From JBOGJG01 sp050747825 (lineage in GTDB: Bacteria; Acidobacteriota; UBA6911; RPQK01; JBOGJG01): a DNA stretch of 58,788 bases. Both the position numbers and the translations under genes were made by a program. The notes beneath the pieces are model-generated. The model was given only the letters and a program-made list of their open reading frames with translations, was not told the DNA's origin and did not search any database. Below, in pieces: positions 1 to 8,510 of the stretch. The stretch spans positions 1-58,788 of the forward strand of contig JBOGJG010000151.1 in the NCBI GenBank assembly GCA_050747825.1, given 5' to 3'. Positions within the stretch are counted from its first letter, which is position 1, and each line of letters starts with the position of its first letter.

Positions 1-1369
1 ACACGGCCCCACTGAACCGAAGCAACACTTCCTCAGCCACCAGCGGTTTTACAACCACTCGGCCGCCGTCTCCTGTCAAGTTCACGCGCTGCGGCTGGGG
101 TAGGCGCTCTCCCTGGCCGCCGATGAAGATTTCCACTACCGGCCGCACCGGATTGGAAGTCAAGTGGGCTACTCGGCCGACCTCCCCGGTATTCAACAGC
201 ACGTATTCATTGACGGAATACAGTGAAATGCTGCGGATCAGAGTGGCCAAAAGTTCGATCGGGAAAAGCGGACGAGGCCTCGCCAAAAGCTCATTCAGAG
301 CTTCGAATCCGGACAGGCCGTTTCTATGAGGTCGGCTGTGCGTGATTCCCTCATAATAGTCGATCAGTCCGACGATCTTGGCTTCAAGGCAAATCTGTTC
401 GCCGCTCAAGCCGGACGGATATCCGGAGCCGTCTTCCCGCTCGTAGGCCTGATAGACAATCTCCGCCAGCCTTGTGACCTCCTGAGTCTGGGACAAAATC
501 ACATCGCGGCTGTATTCCGGCCGCTTGCGAAGTTCATCGACTTCGGCCTGCGTGAAGTGTCCCAACTTGAAGAGAAAATTGTGGGGAAGGCGAATGGAGC
601 CGATATCGTGAAATAGAGCGGCCTGGCCGAGTAGTTTGATGTCGGAGACCATCTCGGGAAGTTGCAGGGCTAACATTACAGAAATGATGCAAACATTGGT
701 GCTGTGTTCGGAGAGCGAGTAAAAAGCGCGTTGGTCGAGCGTCCTCTCGAGCAATGAATTGTCCTGCAGCAAGGAAGTTTGAATTTCGTCTACCAGGTTC
801 TGGGCAGACTCGAAATCAATATCCGCGCCCTCTGATACCGCCTGAAAGCAGCGGAGAAGATATTCGCGCGTTCTCTCGTAGAGATCAAGACAATCAGGCC
901 TGAGGCGGGCGGGCGAGGCTGGAGGTCTGAGGTCAGACTCCATAGAGGGAGCAACCTGCATCTTAGGCGCCCGAATAGGCTCCGTCCTCCGGCCTATGGC
1001 CTCCGGCCTCCTCAACAGCCACTGAATCCGTCGCTCCAACTCGTCCAGGTCGAGAGGTTTGGTAATGGACTCGTCCGCATAATGAGCATGTCTGTGCAAG
1101 CCTTGGGAAGAACTCTCAGGCATCATTAGGAGCAGTGGAATACCCGCAAGATCGGGCGAATTCCTGATGAGCTGCAAACTCGAAGGGTTTATCAGGCTCG
1201 CAGAATAAATGATCAAAGCGGGCTGCAGTTCGGTAGCTTTCTTTACAAGCTCCCTGTAATCGGCCGCCTGACAGACTTCAAATCCGAGCTGCTCCAGAAA
1301 CTGGCTCAGGAGAAAGTGATCCTCTGAATTTTCCTCCAACACCAGGATAAGCTTCGGATCGCCAGTCAT
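1..1369 (-). CDS. Pseudo-receiver / HD-GYP domain protein (partial, 3' end outside window)
   Basis: The frame runs open from an ATG at 1369 to the window edge (456 codons, no stop seen). Residues 1-115 look like a response-regulator receiver, but the phosphoacceptor position in the ALIIYSASL strand carries Tyr/Ser instead of Asp, so it is probably a pseudo-receiver. A low-complexity linker (about 115-160) is followed by an HD-GYP domain with FHDIG (HD at 254-255) and DGSGYPSGLSG (GSGYP at 314-318). HD-GYP proteins usually hydrolyse cyclic di-GMP. Here the usual HHE before the GYP loop reads AYE and the HPxxG motif reads RPEYS, so several metal ligands seem lost and the protein may be a sensor. 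It diverges from the sigma-54 activator at 1493 and lies near pilin genes, which fits a link between cyclic di-GMP and pili (inference). Part of the linker is encoded by seven-base repeats (about 912-935 and 986-1013). Confidence 0.85.
   Translation of the reverse strand, partial: MTGDPKLILVLEENSEDHFLLSQFLEQLGFEVCQAADYRELVKKATELQPALIIYSASLINPSSLQLIRNSPDLAGIPLLLMMPESSSQGLHRHAHYADESITKPLDLDELERRIQWLLRRPEAIGRRTEPIRAPKMQVAPSMESDLRPPASPARLRPDCLDLYERTREYLLRCFQAVSEGADIDFESAQNLVDEIQTSLLQDNSLLERTLDQRAFYSLSEHSTNVCIISVMLALQLPEMVSDIKLLGQAALFHDIGSIRLPHNFLFKLGHFTQAEVDELRKRPEYSRDVILSQTQEVTRLAEIVYQAYEREDGSGYPSGLSGEQICLEAKIVGLIDYYEGITHSRPHRNGLSGFEALNELLARPRPLFPIELLATLIRSISLYSVNEYVLLNTGEVGRVAHLTSNPVRPVVEIFIGGQGERLPQPQRVNLTGDGGRVVVKPLVAEEVLLRFSGAV
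986..1013. repeat. Seven-base tandem repeat inside the HD-GYP gene
   Basis: Four consecutive seven-base units of the form CCTCCGG (one CCTATGG, the last CCTCCTC). They lie in the stretch that encodes the linker between the receiver-like and HD-GYP domains, and a looser block of GGTCTGA-type units lies at about 912-935. The reading frame stays open across both. Confidence 0.7.
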
Positions 1370-1492
1370 AGTTATCCAAACCTCACGCTCGAGACCTCTG
1401 TTCTCTGATCCATGATCCCCGTCCCCGTCCCCCGTATTGACAATATCGCCCGCCATTATCTATAATTCAACCAAAAATTAGCAAGGAAAATA

Positions 1493-3250
1493 GTGCCGGC
1501 CCCACATCCAGAGGACATTTCACACCCCATCCGCTCTGGCGAGCGTCTGAATCTCCGGTTGATCGTCGTAATTCCGGTTATCTTCGTCTTGGTTGCCCTT
1601 TCCGCGGGTTTCTTATCGGCAAGTCTCACTCAATCATTTCTGAAATTTTCGCCCCCCGGAGCCAGAGAGGTCCTCTTGCTGCGTCTGGGCATTGTGGCTT
1701 TTTCCCTTCTGGCCGGTCTGGTGGGCGCTCTTCTGGCGCACTGGATCACCAAGCCGATCAGGAGGGCTATTGCTGAAGCCCACCGTATCATTCACTATGT
1801 GAAGCCCGACCTGCCTCCCATTCAGGCCAGGGACGAAGTGCGGGCCCTCTCCGCGGTTTTTGATCAGGCCTATATCTCATTTGTCGAGTTGGTTCAAGCG
1901 CGAGAGATTCTCGACAATATCAATGATGGGATTGTGGCAATCGACAAGGAAGGTAAGATCGCCGGCATGAATCTCAAGGCCCGGGAGACGCTGGAGATCG
2001 ATCTGACAAAAGCCAGACAAAAGGATTTCAAATCGTTGTTTGAAGGCAACCCCCGCAACGCTGGACTGCTTGAGTTTATCAGCAGCGCTCTGCAGGACCA
2101 GCAGGAAAGAAGCGCCAATTCCATCTACTTTATTTCCCAGCAAGGCCGTGAGTTCCACCTTTCCATGAAAGCTTCGCCTGTAAAGCTCAAGCGTGAAGAA
2201 GGAGATCTGGTCGGCCTCATCATCAACTTCCGGGAGCGCCTGGAGAAAGCTTCCGGTATTCCAGAAATCATCGGTAACAGCTCCAAACTGACTGACGTCC
2301 TGGATCTGGTGATCAGGATCGCTCCCTCGGAATCAACCGTTCTCGTCTTGGGTGAAAGCGGCACAGGAAAGGAACTTTTAGCGGAAGCCATCCACCGGTT
2401 GAGCCGGCGATCCAAGCAACCCCTGGTTAAGATCAATTGCGCCGCTATTCCGGAAGGGCTGCTCGAGAGTGAGCTTTTTGGCCACGAAAAAGGAGCGTTT
2501 ACCGGGGCAACGAGTAAAAAGGTCGGCAAATTCGAACTGGCGGATGGCGGGACCATTTTTCTGGATGAAATCGGGGATATGAGCGCTCCTACGCAGGCCA
2601 AAGTCCTGCGCATGCTCCAGCAAAAAGAATTCACACCGGTTGGCGGCACGCAAGTAAAAAAGGTGGACGTTCGCATTATTACCGCCACCAACAAGGATTT
2701 GATGGCGGAGGTCCAGGCACGGAATTTCCGCGAAGACCTCTTCTATCGTTTGAACGTCATGACGATTCGGATGCCTGCGCTGAGGGAGCGAAAATCGGAT
2801 ATACCACTCCTTGCCCAGCATTTCCTGGAGAAAACCGCGGAACGGAACGATATCCCGAGGCGGTCCCTGTCCAGGAGCGCTCTGAACCAGTTGCTGTCTT
2901 ATTCATGGCCTGGAAATATCCGCGAGCTGCAAAACGTGATGGAGCGAAGCGCGCTGCTCTCGGACGGCTCCTTTATTCAGGCCGATGATCTCTTCCTCGG
3001 GTCTTTGAACGATTGGACCCCTTCCTCGTCTTCCCTCCAGCCGCAACCGCAGGACTCCTGGTTCGAAGATGGAGCCCCCCTGAATGATGCTCTGAACTCA
3101 ATCGAGAAAGAGTTGATCGTTCGCGCCCTGAAAAAGGCCGGAGGGATTCAGGTGGAAGCAGCCCGTTTGCTGGGCCTGACCAACAAAAACCTGTGGGCCA
3201 AAATCAAAAAACATCAGATTGACACGCTAAACTACCGTATCAAAACGTGA
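1493..3250 (+). CDS. Membrane-anchored sigma-54 transcriptional activator (TM-HAMP-PAS-AAA+-Fis HTH)
   Basis: A 585-residue NtrC-family enhancer-binding protein without a receiver domain. Two transmembrane helices (about 23-45 and 61-84) are separated by only a short loop. A HAMP-like segment (82-134) and a PAS domain (136-245) follow. The AAA+ core has Walker A GESGTGKE (287-294), the sigma-54-contact loop GAFTGA (334-339) and Walker B Asp-Glu at 358-359. A Fis-type helix-turn-helix ends the protein (about 540-585, AARLLGL). The start is a GTG with AAGGA five bases upstream, and TATAAT lies at 1461-1466. It should bind an upstream dyad and drive ATP-dependent opening by sigma-54 polymerase. 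The likely target is directly downstream, where a -24/-12 promoter (3429-3444) precedes two pilin genes. No partner histidine kinase is visible, so it may act as a one-component membrane sensor. Confidence 0.93.
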   Translation: MPAPHPEDISHPIRSGERLNLRLIVVIPVIFVLVALSAGFLSASLTQSFLKFSPPGAREVLLLRLGIVAFSLLAGLVGALLAHWITKPIRRAIAEAHRIIHYVKPDLPPIQARDEVRALSAVFDQAYISFVELVQAREILDNINDGIVAIDKEGKIAGMNLKARETLEIDLTKARQKDFKSLFEGNPRNAGLLEFISSALQDQQERSANSIYFISQQGREFHLSMKASPVKLKREEGDLVGLIINFRERLEKASGIPEIIGNSSKLTDVLDLVIRIAPSESTVLVLGESGTGKELLAEAIHRLSRRSKQPLVKINCAAIPEGLLESELFGHEKGAFTGATSKKVGKFELADGGTIFLDEIGDMSAPTQAKVLRMLQQKEFTPVGGTQVKKVDVRIITATNKDLMAEVQARNFREDLFYRLNVMTIRMPALRERKSDIPLLAQHFLEKTAERNDIPRRSLSRSALNQLLSYSWPGNIRELQNVMERSALLSDGSFIQADDLFLGSLNDWTPSSSSLQPQPQDSWFEDGAPLNDALNSIEKELIVRALKKAGGIQVEAARLLGLTNKNLWAKIKKHQIDTLNYRIKT

Positions 3251-3269
3251 TCCGCGCGGCCAGGTCGAG

Positions 3270-3313
3270 TCTAAAAATATTAGATTTACGGTGGGAATCT
3301 AAAAATCTTAGAT
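3270..3313. promoter_or_regulatory. Tandem dyads, candidate activator binding sites
   Basis: Two copies of the dyad TCTAA-N5-TTAGA lie at 3270-3284 and 3298-3312. The second extends to ATCTAA/TTAGAT (3297-3313). Their centres are 28 bases apart and they lie about 115-160 bases upstream of the -24/-12 promoter, the usual place for an enhancer of a sigma-54 activator. Binding by the adjacent activator is an inference. Confidence 0.6.
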
Positions 3314-3428
3314 CGGTGGAAGCCCCAGGAGTGCCGGCTCCTGAACGAGTCGAGTAATCCCTTAAACCTATTTATTTTTATAGTTTACCTCGGGCACTCG
3401 CATGACATTCTTTTCAATACCCATCATT

Positions 3429-3444
3429 TGGCATGGCTTTTGCT
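3429..3444 (+). promoter_or_regulatory. Sigma-54 (-24/-12) promoter of the pilin genes
   Basis: TGGCATG-N4-TTGCT differs from the TGGCACG-N4-TTGCW consensus at one base. GG (3430-3431) and GC (3442-3443) have the required 10-base gap. Transcription should start near 3455. This rules out a pilin start codon upstream of that point, although the reading frame is open further back. Confidence 0.8.
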
Positions 3445-3495
3445 GTCAGCAGGGGCGATTTGATGATGACCACCGATATTAAGAAGGCTAAGCTG

Positions 3496-4068
3496 ATGAA
3501 AAAACCGACTTTGGAGAGAGACGCAGATCGAGGTTTTACGTTAGTCGAGACAATCGTAGTGCTGGGCGTGATATTTGTTCTGGCCGGTATTCTGGTGCCG
3601 ACCGTCCTTAAATATATAGGCGACGCCCAACGCAGCAGGGCCGAGTCGGATGTCCGGCAGATTAACGCGGCCATTAATAGTCTAATTAAAGACACCGGTC
3701 GATTTCCGGGGGATTTCGTGGCAAGCGCTAGTATCGATTTCCTGGTCGGTCCGGGGACGTTGGCCGGGACAGGATGGGCGACCAGCGCGAACAATGAACC
3801 TCTTGAAGATCATTTGTTGACTAACACGCCTGGTTCAACGACTGATTACCCAGCGACAGGTAGATTCAAATGGAATGGTTCTTATTTACAGGCACAAGGA
3901 CTGGAGGAGGATCCCTGGGGTAACGCGTATGAGGTTAACGTGGATACCCTGGTTGGTGGGGACATTCAGCCGACCTGGGTAATCTCCCCCGGACCGGATG
4001 GCGTGTTTCAAACGCAGCCAGCTTCTACGGATCTATCCAGTGATGACATAGGGGTGAGAATCAAATAG
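3496..4068 (+). CDS. GspG-like type IV pilin / major pseudopilin
   Basis: A 190-residue prepilin. The leader MKKPTLERDADRG is cut before FTLVE, giving the conserved Glu5 and a hydrophobic N-terminal helix (about residues 14-36). The C-terminal part has DPWGNAY and a SPGPDG...SSDDIG loop resembling the calcium-binding region of GspG. The open frame reaches back to 3433, but the sigma-54 promoter overlaps that stretch. I chose ATG 3496 because AAGAAGG lies eight bases before it and the leader has typical length. ATG 3463 is the alternative. It is the first gene behind the promoter and probably encodes an abundant fibre subunit. Confidence 0.85.
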   Translation: MKKPTLERDADRGFTLVETIVVLGVIFVLAGILVPTVLKYIGDAQRSRAESDVRQINAAINSLIKDTGRFPGDFVASASIDFLVGPGTLAGTGWATSANNEPLEDHLLTNTPGSTTDYPATGRFKWNGSYLQAQGLEEDPWGNAYEVNVDTLVGGDIQPTWVISPGPDGVFQTQPASTDLSSDDIGVRIK

Positions 4069-4120
4069 ACGACCGCAGGGCTTGGGCGTCCTGCAGGTCA
4101 CGAAGGAGGAAAACGAAAGC

Positions 4121-4816
4121 ATGAATCACATGAATCAGTGGAAACTTAACGAAAAGGGTTTTACCTTGATGGAGATGGTGCTGGTTTTGGCCATCATCCT
4201 GGTATTAGCCAGCATCTTTTTGCCCTTGGCCACGACCAAAATCAAAGAGGCGGACGAGGTCAGCGCCGGTGGAACCATCTCCAGCATCGCCAAAGGGCTG
4301 GCGGCATTTTATGAAGACCTGCGGCATTTTCCGACTTGCGACAGCACCTCAGATTGCAATACATTCGAGAGCAATGATCTGGTCTTTCTAGCCTTTGGCG
4401 ACGGGGCAGGCAGCCTCGTCTCTCAGTATCCCAGTGCAGGTACGGGTGGGGGAAATTGGGATTTTTCTGTAAACGATGAAGCTTCTCCTGCACGCAACAA
4501 TGCATATAATCACTTGGTCATTAATGATCCAGATGCTGACGGCCTTGCGGCGGAGGCTACTCAGGATTATAAGACCGCAGGATGGCGCTGGCGAGGCCCT
4601 TACGTGTTCGGAATCAACCTCGATCCCTGGGACAGGGCTTTTATCGCCAATGTTGGCGCTATGGAACCCGGAGGCGGCGCTATCAGTGGAGCGGCAACCA
4701 GTTTTGGCTGGATCCTCTCCGCCGGGCCTGACAATTTTCTGGACACTCTTCCTACTTCAACGGCTCTCTCGAACGACGACATCGGGTTTATCTTTCAGAA
4801 CGCCAGCAGTTTCTAG
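4121..4816 (+). CDS. GspG-like type IV pilin / pseudopilin
   Basis: A 231-residue prepilin with leader MNHMNQWKLNEKG before FTLME (Glu5 present) and a hydrophobic helix. The body ends with a LDPWDRAF segment and SAGPDNF...SNDDIGF, the same calcium-loop layout as the upstream pilin. Two cysteines (in TCDSTSDC) could form a disulfide in the subunit loop. The start ATG 4121 has an AAGGAGGA ribosome site ten bases upstream, which is better than the TTG at 4082. It probably shares a transcript with the pilin at 3496 (52-base gap). Confidence 0.85.
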   Translation: MNHMNQWKLNEKGFTLMEMVLVLAIILVLASIFLPLATTKIKEADEVSAGGTISSIAKGLAAFYEDLRHFPTCDSTSDCNTFESNDLVFLAFGDGAGSLVSQYPSAGTGGGNWDFSVNDEASPARNNAYNHLVINDPDADGLAAEATQDYKTAGWRWRGPYVFGINLDPWDRAFIANVGAMEPGGGAISGAATSFGWILSAGPDNFLDTLPTSTALSNDDIGFIFQNASSF

Positions 4817-4829
4817 CTGTTGAGCTTTC

Positions 4830-4878
4830 AGCCAACGAATCAGGCGAATATTCGCGAAATTCGCCTGATTCGTTGGCT
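4830..4878. repeat. Perfect 20-bp stem-loop (GCCAACGAATCA family)
   Basis: Two perfect 20-base arms (4830-4849 and 4859-4878) enclose a 9-base loop. There is no T-tract. A close relative with 20-base arms lies at 26331-26381, so this is a dispersed palindrome rather than a one-off. It could end pilin transcription or protect the mRNA 3' end. Confidence 0.85.
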
Positions 4879-4893
4879 AACACCTGCTTACGA

Positions 4894-4899
4894 TATAAT
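4894..4899 (+). promoter_or_regulatory. TATAAT -10 element, predicted leaderless start
   Basis: TATAAT ends eight bases before the GTG at 4908, so transcription should begin at or next to the start codon. No ribosome-binding site is present. The same geometry recurs at several genes in the window. Confidence 0.6.
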
Positions 4900-4907
4900 C
4901 TCCCTCC

Positions 4908-6797
4908 GTGTCTCGCCTTCATGCCCAAAGCGACGAAATCGAGCGCGGACTGGGTCTTCTGCTCCTGCTCCTTCCCCTGGCCTTCTTTCCGGGGCTGATC
5001 CGCCTTTACGGACTGCCCAAAGAGACCCTTCTGGCCTTCTTGACGGCTGTCCTCTGCTGCGTTTCCTTTGTCACCTTTTACCAGCGAAATGAAAGACCGG
5101 TCTTCCCGCTCTTGCTCCCCGTTCTCATTTATCTGGCCCTGACCGGTTTCTCCCTCTTTAAAGCGTTGAACCTTCACAGCGGGATCGTCCGATACTTCCA
5201 GTTGATCGTTGGAATCGGGCTCTTCTGGGTGATTATCAATCACGTGAGCGAAAAAGGGGTCGAGAAGCTGCTTCGCTGGGTCGTATGGGCCGGACTGATC
5301 GCTTCGGTGATCGGAATCGCTCAGCAGTGGGGCATGGAGTTTCCCACGCTCATTCAAGTGTCGCGGCCCAGCTCTACTTTCGGTAACAAGAACATGGCGG
5401 CCCAGTTTATTCTCTTTGTTCTTCCGGCCGCTTTCTATCTTTTGATGGTCTCGTCCCGGCAGCTTCAGGAATGGTTCTACGCGGCCGCCGCTTCCTTGAC
5501 TACGACTTACTTCATCTATACCGGGACTCGGGCCTCCTGGGCGGGGGCTATCGCCGCAGGTTTCATTCTTTGGTTTTGTCTCCGGTTGAGAGGCTTCACT
5601 CCCGGCCAGATTCTTTCCTGGGATCGTCGCAAAAGCAAATTTCTTGCCGGAGTTCTGCTCTTTGTCATGACCATGAACGTTTTTCCACCCTATTTGGTGC
5701 CAGGCTGGCGAATTGCCGGCTCCCCCTCAGCCGGCGCCCGCCTGCTGACCATGGCGGATCCGGAGCAGCAATCGAGTTTTCAGAACCGAATTTGGATGTG
5801 GGCCAACACCGTTGAGATCTTCAAAGATTACCCGCTCCTGGGTGTCGGAATCGGTAACTTTGAATTCATGTACCCGCTCTATAACCGGGCAGCTATCGAG
5901 GATAAGTACTTTGGAGTGCAAACAAAACCCGCTGAAAGCCACAATGACTACCTGCAGTTTCTGGCGGAGACAGGCTTATTGGGGACCGCGGCCTTTCTGC
6001 TCATCCTCTTTCTTCTGGCCTGCCGTTTCTGGCATAGTCTAAATCCTTCCCCGCCACCCGCCACCCGCCACCTGCCACCGGCGTGCATTCCGATCGCTTT
6101 CGCCCTGATCGGCATCTTAGCCGTGGCGCTTCTCGACTTCCCCTTTTACCTGCCGGTCTCGTTTTCTTTCTTTTGGATTTACGCCGGCTTTCTCTGGAAG
6201 ATCAGCGCCGATAGCGATTCTCAAGGCATTCAGCTTTCCAGGAAACCGGCTCTCGCAGTTCTGGGTGCTGTTGCTCTGGCTGTGACGGCGTCAGCCTCCA
6301 TTCAGGTCATGCATCTGCGAGGCGAGTTTTACTTCGGCCGGGCCATGCAGGGCGCCTATGGAACGGACAGCGTGGACGAGAGGCTGGTCTGGACGGGAAA
6401 CGATCTGGACAAGGCGATCGAGGCCTATCCTTTCGATCACCGTTACCATCATTGGAAGGGCATTCTCAAACTGCGCCAGGGAAAAAAGGAAGAAGCCCTG
6501 CAGGCGACCGTCCGGGTATTGTCCATGCATCCCTACAACATCAACGCCTTGAACAACCTGGGCGTGATCTACGCCACCCTGGGCGATTCTGAAAACGCCA
6601 TCCGGTCTTTTGAGACGGTTCTAAAGATCTGGCCCGATTACGTCGATGTCCATAACCGGCTGGGTGTTCTTTATGCCGCAGGCGGCGAAAACGTCAGGGC
6701 CGTTGAGCACTTCCGCGCCGCGCTCCGACTGGATCCCAGCAATGAGATAGCCAAAAAGAAATTGAATGAGCTGCTCGCTGCACCCTCATTGCTTTGA
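4908..6797 (+). CDS. O-antigen ligase (Wzy_C)-like membrane protein with C-terminal TPRs
   Basis: A 629-residue polytopic membrane protein with many hydrophobic helices up to about residue 460, then a periplasmic-type TPR domain (about 500-625, including NINALNNLGVIYATLGD and VDVHNRLGVLYAAGG). The central region (STFGNKN, GTRASW, and a large loop with QNRIWMW...GVGIGNFEFMYP) matches the Wzy_C family, which transfers lipid-linked glycans to lipid A or proteins. Family members include the pilin O-oligosaccharyltransferases PglL/TfpO. Its place directly after two pilin genes makes pilin glycosylation an attractive but unproven role. Four CCGCCAC repeat units (6051-6078) encode PPATRHLPP in a loop. 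The gene converges with the next one, with a 12-base overlap of their 3' ends. Confidence 0.8.
   Translation: MSRLHAQSDEIERGLGLLLLLLPLAFFPGLIRLYGLPKETLLAFLTAVLCCVSFVTFYQRNERPVFPLLLPVLIYLALTGFSLFKALNLHSGIVRYFQLIVGIGLFWVIINHVSEKGVEKLLRWVVWAGLIASVIGIAQQWGMEFPTLIQVSRPSSTFGNKNMAAQFILFVLPAAFYLLMVSSRQLQEWFYAAAASLTTTYFIYTGTRASWAGAIAAGFILWFCLRLRGFTPGQILSWDRRKSKFLAGVLLFVMTMNVFPPYLVPGWRIAGSPSAGARLLTMADPEQQSSFQNRIWMWANTVEIFKDYPLLGVGIGNFEFMYPLYNRAAIEDKYFGVQTKPAESHNDYLQFLAETGLLGTAAFLLILFLLACRFWHSLNPSPPPATRHLPPACIPIAFALIGILAVALLDFPFYLPVSFSFFWIYAGFLWKISADSDSQGIQLSRKPALAVLGAVALAVTASASIQVMHLRGEFYFGRAMQGAYGTDSVDERLVWTGNDLDKAIEAYPFDHRYHHWKGILKLRQGKKEEALQATVRVLSMHPYNINALNNLGVIYATLGDSENAIRSFETVLKIWPDYVDVHNRLGVLYAAGGENVRAVEHFRAALRLDPSNEIAKKKLNELLAAPSLL
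6051..6080. repeat. In-frame seven-base repeat in the ligase-like gene
   Basis: Four units of CCGCCAC (the last CTGCCAC) encode the peptide PPATRHLPP between two transmembrane helices. The same word occurs between genes at 11249-11269. Confidence 0.8.
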
Positions 6798-8510
6798 GGC
6801 CTGCCGCACTTTTTCCAGATTATTCTGGACAGCCGGTGACCAGGGCGAGATCTTTTGAGCGGCCTCAAGGGCAATCTTTGCCGCCTCGAGTTGCCCGTCC
6901 ATGTAGTGCATATAAGCCAATTCGTTGTATATCTCGGAAGAGTAGGGAAAGGTCTGAGCCGCTTTGGCCAGATACTTCCGGGCTTGGCCCAGATGGCCGC
7001 GGTTGCGATAGTAGGCGGCCAGTCTGCCGTAGGGACCAGGGTGATCAGGATTCAACTCTATCGCGCGCTGATAATGGGCCAGAGCTTCGGAATCGCTGCC
7101 TAAAAATTGGCTGAGAACTCCCATACTTCGGTGCAGTCTCAAATTTTCAGGCGCAGTCTCCAGGGCTTTCCGGAGAAGTTCTTCAGCTCGATCAGGCCGC
7201 CCCCAGCGAAAGTAAGCATCTGCAAGCAGGCCCATAGCAGTTGGATCGTCAGGAGAAGCCTGAGCCGTATCGAGCGCCAAACTCATCTCGCCTTCCCAAT
7301 CCTGGTTGCGATTGACTGTAACCGCCCCCAGAAGAACGGCGATCAAAATGGTCAGTAAAACGGGCGATATTCTCTCCCTCAAAGCCGCCAGGCCCAAAGC
7401 CGGCAAGAGCAGAAAGCCCAGGGAAGGCAGATAGAGCCACGCTTCCAGCAAGGGAAGCCCGTTGATTGCCAGGTGGATAAGAGGAATCAGGCCAGCCAGA
7501 AACCACATCAGGGCAAAAGCCGCCGCCTGATTTCCGGATCGAAATGCCAACCCTAAACCGGCGCCGACCCCTACCAGCAACAGCACAGAGAGTATCACGA
7601 GGCCGCCAATCGGAAACGGAGCCAGCGGATGAATAAATTGAATATTAAAAGGAAAAAGCAGTAATCCCACGTATATGGGAATTGCTTTCAATACGACCAG
7701 AAGACTCGCAACAAAGCTTCCTGCGGCGGGGCCCGGATCGAACGAGAATCCTCCCACGAAAAAAACGCGCCCGATCAAATAAGCGACTAAAACAAGCAGG
7801 GGACCCAGGTGCCTGATCCAGCGAAACCGGGACCATGGGAGCGAGTAATCGGCTGTCAGCAGCAGCAAGGGGAACATAAACGCAATTTCCCTGGAGAGAA
7901 GAGCGAACAAAAAGAGGGGAAGAGAAGCAGCGTAGAGCAGCCTGGAACGGCGTTTGACGCTCTTTAGATATAAAAGAGTGCCTGCCAGCAGGAAGAACGA
8001 CATCAGTAGGTCGGCCCGGCCCCAGATGTATGTGACCGCTTCGGTATGAATGGGGTGAACGGCAAAAAGGATCGATCCCATGAAGGCCGTTGTTGCTGAA
8101 GTGTAATTCCGCACTAGAAAATAGCCGATTACCGAGTTCAGAATATGCAGGGCCGTATTGGTCAGGTGATAGCCCCAGGGCTCCAGGCCCCACAGCGAAA
8201 AGTCGGTCATAAAGCTGAGGGCCGTGAGCGGCCTGTATACCAGCGTAGGCTCACCCAGCAAAGGCTTCCAGAAGGCGCTGGTGAAGATCTCAGGCAGATT
8301 TCTCCAGTCCTTGATCAGGAAGTTCTCAATGATAAAAGTCCAGTCATTCCAGACGAAAAAGTTTTGGAAGCTGTTGAGATAGAAAATAGCAGCGAATATG
8401 GCTATCGCCAGAATGTTGATTTGGCGGTAATTGTCCGGTTGGGCGGGATCGCGAAACCCGCGAATCCATTTCGTGAATTTTAGTGTTCCATTCAGTCGAG
8501 GCATTACCAC
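6786..8510 (-). CDS. TMTC-like GT-C membrane protein with TPR domain
   Basis: A 574-residue protein: a polytopic membrane half (about 30-395), then TPR repeats (about 400-570). The segments YRPLTALSF, GYHLTNTALH and HPIHTEAVTYIWGRADLL match bacterial relatives of TMTC/DUF1736 proteins, a GT-C fold family that includes protein O-mannosyltransferases. The early extracytoplasmic loop reads WNDWTFI where active GT-C enzymes often carry an acidic pair, so activity is uncertain. Its start overlaps the stop of the PilP-like gene by 7 bases, so it looks like the last gene of the pilus operon. Glycosylation of pilins or envelope proteins is an inference. No binding partner for the TPRs is known from the sequence. 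Confidence 0.75.
   Translation of the reverse strand: MVMPRLNGTLKFTKWIRGFRDPAQPDNYRQINILAIAIFAAIFYLNSFQNFFVWNDWTFIIENFLIKDWRNLPEIFTSAFWKPLLGEPTLVYRPLTALSFMTDFSLWGLEPWGYHLTNTALHILNSVIGYFLVRNYTSATTAFMGSILFAVHPIHTEAVTYIWGRADLLMSFFLLAGTLLYLKSVKRRSRLLYAASLPLFLFALLSREIAFMFPLLLLTADYSLPWSRFRWIRHLGPLLVLVAYLIGRVFFVGGFSFDPGPAAGSFVASLLVVLKAIPIYVGLLLFPFNIQFIHPLAPFPIGGLVILSVLLLVGVGAGLGLAFRSGNQAAAFALMWFLAGLIPLIHLAINGLPLLEAWLYLPSLGFLLLPALGLAALRERISPVLLTILIAVLLGAVTVNRNQDWEGEMSLALDTAQASPDDPTAMGLLADAYFRWGRPDRAEELLRKALETAPENLRLHRSMGVLSQFLGSDSEALAHYQRAIELNPDHPGPYGRLAAYYRNRGHLGQARKYLAKAAQTFPYSSEIYNELAYMHYMDGQLEAAKIALEAAQKISPWSPAVQNNLEKVRQASKQ

Noticed and set aside
4830..4878. Stem-loop considered as a standard intrinsic terminator
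   Set aside because: The pairing is perfect but no T-run follows, and the arms belong to a dispersed family, so it is listed as a repeat.
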